Assembly (NCBI GenBank): GCA_002452425.1
Contig: DKFQ01000052.1
Coordinates: 1 to 14,640, forward strand
Source: Sulfurimonas sp. UBA6792
GTDB lineage: Bacteria > Campylobacterota > Campylobacteria > Campylobacterales > Sulfurimonadaceae
Length of the DNA: 14,640 nt
Direction: 5' to 3'
Numbering within the stretch: the stretch's first letter is position 1; each line of letters starts with the position of its first letter. A model generated the notes under the pieces. That model saw only the letters and a program-made list of their open reading frames with translations. It was not told where the DNA came from and made no database searches. Positions 13,208-14,640 of the stretch are shown piece after piece. The translations under genes and the position numbers were made by a program.

Positions 13208-14640
13208 ATGAGCAACTTGCTAAACAGTGACAACGTACAAAGAATCAACATTGAAGAGACGCTTCAAAGCAGCTACTTAGACTACTCAATGAGCGTCATC
13301 GTAGGGCGCGCGCTTCCAGATGTGCGCGATGGACTCAAACCCGTTCATAGAAGAATTCTTTATGCAATGGACAAACTGAGCCTCTCTCACGGCTCAAAAT
13401 TTAAAAAGTCGGCACGTATCGTCGGGGATGTTATCGGTCAGTACCACCCACACGGAGATACAGCAGTTTATGATGCACTCGTTCGTATGGCGCAAGAGTT
13501 CTCCATGAGAATGCAGTTGGTTGACGGTCAAGGAAACTTCGGTTCGGTTGACGGCGACAGTGCGGCGGCTATGCGTTATACTGAAGCTAGAATGACAAAA
13601 TACGCGGGCGAACTCTTAAAAGATTTAGAGAAAAACACGGTCAATATGATTGACAACTACGATGCGACTACAAAAGAACCTGACGTTATGCCAACCCGTG
13701 TTCCAAACTTGCTCATAAACGGTTCATCAGGGATTGCAGTCGGTATGGCTACAAACATCCCACCGCACAATCCGCAAGAGATTATGATGGGGCTTAAAGC
13801 ACTTTTGGCAAATCCTGACATTGAACTCTATGAAATCATGGAACATATCAAGGCACCAGATTTTCCGACGGGTGGGACGATTTTTGGTAAAAAAGGGATT
13901 ATGGATGCCTATGCAACGGGTCGCGGTCGTATCAAAGTTCGTGCAAAAACGCATATAGAGCGTAAAGGAAACAAAGATGTTATCGTTATCGATGAGCTTC
14001 CTTATCAGGTAAACAAAGCACGTCTTATTGAAAACATTGCAGATTTAGTCAAAGACAAACTTATAGAAGGTGTTTCAGAGATTCGTGATGAGTCAGACCG
14101 TGAGGGTATCCGCGTTGTTATCGAGCTTAAAAAAGATGCGATGAGCGAAATCGTTCTAAACAACCTCTACAAGCAGACAAGCATGCAGGTAACTTTTGGT
14201 ATTATCATGCTCTCTATCCTTAACCAAGAGCCGAGAGTTTTTGGCATAATTGAGATTTTAAAACACTTTATCAACCACCGTAAAACCATCATTATCCGCC
14301 GCACTATCTTCGACCTTGAAAAAGCAAAAGCAAGAGCGCATATCTTAGAGGGTCTTAAAAAAGCTCTTGATATTATTGATGAAATCATTAGAGTTATCAA
14401 ATCAAGCAAAAATGTAGAAGAGGCAAGAGACAACTTAGTCACAGAGTTCGACTTTAGCGTTATTCAGGCGCAAAGTATCGTTGACATGCGTCTTGGAAGA
14501 TTGACGGGCTTAGAGCGTGAGAAGATAGAAAATGAGCTAAGAGAGATTTTAGAACTTATCCTTTACCTAGAGTCTATCTTAAAGAGCGAAGAGGTTTTAC
14601 ACGGCATCATCGACCAAGAGTTTGACGAGATTCTCGCAAC
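13208..14640 (+). CDS. gyrA: DNA gyrase subunit A, N-terminal 477 residues (continues past edge)
   Basis: The frame is open from the ATG at 13208 to the window edge. Gyrase introduces negative supercoils, and the A subunit breaks and rejoins DNA. The winged-helix segment SARIVGDVIGQYHPHGDTAVY and the catalytic Tyr124 in AAMRYTEAR are present. Downstream are the tower and coiled-coil parts, with NHRKTIIIRRTIFDLEKA and RLGRLTGLE typical of GyrA. The quinolone-target positions read Thr85 and Asp89, equivalent to Ser83 and Asp87 of E. coli. Thr is the wild-type residue in Campylobacter, so no classic resistance change is visible. Wording closely follows Helicobacter GyrA. A ribosome site (TTAGGT) lies 7-8 bp upstream. 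The C-terminal beta-pinwheel lies outside the window. Confidence 0.97.
   Translation, partial: MSNLLNSDNVQRINIEETLQSSYLDYSMSVIVGRALPDVRDGLKPVHRRILYAMDKLSLSHGSKFKKSARIVGDVIGQYHPHGDTAVYDALVRMAQEFSMRMQLVDGQGNFGSVDGDSAAAMRYTEARMTKYAGELLKDLEKNTVNMIDNYDATTKEPDVMPTRVPNLLINGSSGIAVGMATNIPPHNPQEIMMGLKALLANPDIELYEIMEHIKAPDFPTGGTIFGKKGIMDAYATGRGRIKVRAKTHIERKGNKDVIVIDELPYQVNKARLIENIADLVKDKLIEGVSEIRDESDREGIRVVIELKKDAMSEIVLNNLYKQTSMQVTFGIIMLSILNQEPRVFGIIEILKHFINHRKTIIIRRTIFDLEKAKARAHILEGLKKALDIIDEIIRVIKSSKNVEEARDNLVTEFDFSVIQAQSIVDMRLGRLTGLEREKIENELREILELILYLESILKSEEVLHGIIDQEFDEILA

Noticed and set aside
13451..13475. Quinolone-resistance change in gyrA
   Set aside because: Thr85 and Asp89 are the expected susceptible-type residues for Campylobacterota.
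1..14640. CRISPR array, insertion sequence, prophage or plasmid functions
   Set aside because: No regularly spaced repeats, transposase, integrase or replication genes are visible in any frame.

Overview
The window looks like chromosomal DNA of a Campylobacterota (Epsilonproteobacteria) species, most likely Sulfurimonas or a close relative. This rests on the GyrA sequence, the low-to-moderate GC content, the compact genes with 4-base ATGA overlaps, the -10-dominated promoters and the sulfur-oxidiser-type gene set. The genus is inferred from remembered family resemblance, not from a search.

Region 1 (1-5925, minus strand) is a tightly coupled membrane and envelope operon. It reads, in transcription order, TauE/SafE permease, BatA (VWA), a BatB-BatC fusion (VWA plus TPR), BatD, a CsgG-like lipoprotein with TPRs, and an LPP20-type lipoprotein that runs off the left edge. 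Gaps and overlaps are 4 bp or ATGA-type throughout, except for a 20-bp overlap of batB/C with batD. No moxR or DUF58 gene, the usual partners of bat genes, is in the window.

Region 2 (5926-6518) holds a decayed CxxCH coding scrap, a fully consensus sigma70 promoter, and tRNA-Lys(TTT) followed by tRNA-Glu(TTC).

Region 3 (6519-9899) has an MMPL/RND exporter on plus and a TonB protein on minus. They converge on a 147-bp gap holding two oppositely oriented palindromic repeats of the form GTCAT...ATCTA.

Region 4 (9957-12998, minus strand) is an ammonium uptake cluster: amt (signal-peptide type), glnK, then a second divergent amt, then tonB. The two amt genes each carry the same 17-bp palindrome, TGATTAATTTTTAATCA, at nearly the same distance from a TATAAT box (39 versus 40 bp from centre to -10) and from the start codon (65 versus 67 bp). 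Flanking sequence is unrelated. This is the strongest candidate in the window for an undescribed system, namely a nitrogen-responsive regulator site. A 98-bp block of three perfect hairpins separates glnK from the second amt, and three perfect inverted repeats tile the amt-tonB gap.

Region 5 (13208-14640, plus strand) is the N-terminal 477 residues of DNA gyrase subunit A, divergent from amt. It continues past the right edge.
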